Shown one piece after another: positions 13,113-13,189 of a DNA stretch of 13,189 bases. The stretch is from CAIOHW01 sp046317855 (GTDB lineage Bacteria; Bdellovibrionota; UBA1018), in NCBI GenBank assembly GCA_046317855.1, contig JBKCVM010000115.1:1-13189 (forward strand), written 5' to 3'. Under the pieces are notes generated by a model. The model ran no database searches. It had not been told where the DNA came from and worked only from the letters and a program-made list of their open reading frames with translations. Numbering within the stretch: the stretch's first letter is position 1; each line of letters starts with the position of its first letter. Position numbers and translations under genes: made by a program.

Positions 13113-13189
13113 ATGGCAACCACCAAAACCAAGTCCCGTCGTACTCTGACCAATTCCCTCGTTCCCCTGAAGGGCCTCGCCTCTAAGGC
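13113..13189 (+). CDS. Start of a small basic protein, 3' truncated (possibly rplS or another translation protein)
   Basis: An ATG at 13113, with GTGAG 9-10 bases upstream (13101-13105), opens a frame that stays open to the window edge: 25 codons beginning MATTKTKSRR and continuing TLTNSLVPLKGLAS. The start is basic and Thr/Lys-rich, unlike the compact N terminus usual for ribosomal protein L19. By position (after trmD and the Tm1570-like gene) rplS would be expected, so this could be L19 with an N-terminal extension or a different gene. The sequence in view is too short to say. The 62 bases before it (13051-13112) carry a T-rich tract and no clear promoter. Confidence 0.45.
   Translation, partial: MATTKTKSRRTLTNSLVPLKGLASK

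Overview
The window is a gene-dense stretch of a bacterial chromosome, with every supported gene on the + strand and no gene-free gap above about 120 bases. The translation and RNA-modification cluster near the right end (rpsP, khpA, trmD, a Tm1570-like SPOUT methyltransferase), the Lol-type lipoprotein signal and the signal peptides point to a Gram-negative, proteobacteria-like organism of moderately high GC. A Bdellovibrionota or other former-Deltaproteobacteria lineage is my best guess, but this is inference and no marker here proves it.

Left end (about 1-1068): a GC-rich two-gene module. It is a truncated XRE-type helix-turn-helix protein overlapping by 10 bases a small nucleotidyltransferase-fold protein, laid out like a toxin-antitoxin pair. 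Positions 1082-7635 form a tight housekeeping run: miaB (tRNA methylthiotransferase), a gamma-class carbonic anhydrase-like hexapeptide protein, a two-helix membrane protein of unknown function, and dnaE (replicative polymerase alpha subunit). The genes are 9-14 bases apart or overlap.

Right after dnaE lie six tandem copies of a 12-base unit (7638-7709), then a good sigma70-like promoter (7720-7748). This promoter appears to start a second unit: an exported protein of unknown function, a CsgG/FlgT-like outer-membrane lipoprotein joined to it by an ATGA overlap, and lipB (octanoyltransferase of lipoate synthesis). A possible terminator precedes a tRNA-Val(GAC) gene that encodes its own CCA. 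A stand-alone response-regulator receiver protein begins 14 bases after the tRNA and has no visible Shine-Dalgarno.

From about 11055 to the right end is a ribosome and RNA-modification operon: a candidate promoter, rpsP, a perfect 8-bp inverted repeat, khpA (KH-domain RNA chaperone), trmD, a second SPOUT-type methyltransferase, and the first 25 codons of another gene. rimM, which usually sits between khpA and trmD, is absent. The best candidates for something undescribed are the XRE/nucleotidyltransferase pair, the exported-protein/lipoprotein pair, and the minisatellite and inverted repeat in the intergenic regions. The rest looks like ordinary core-genome content.
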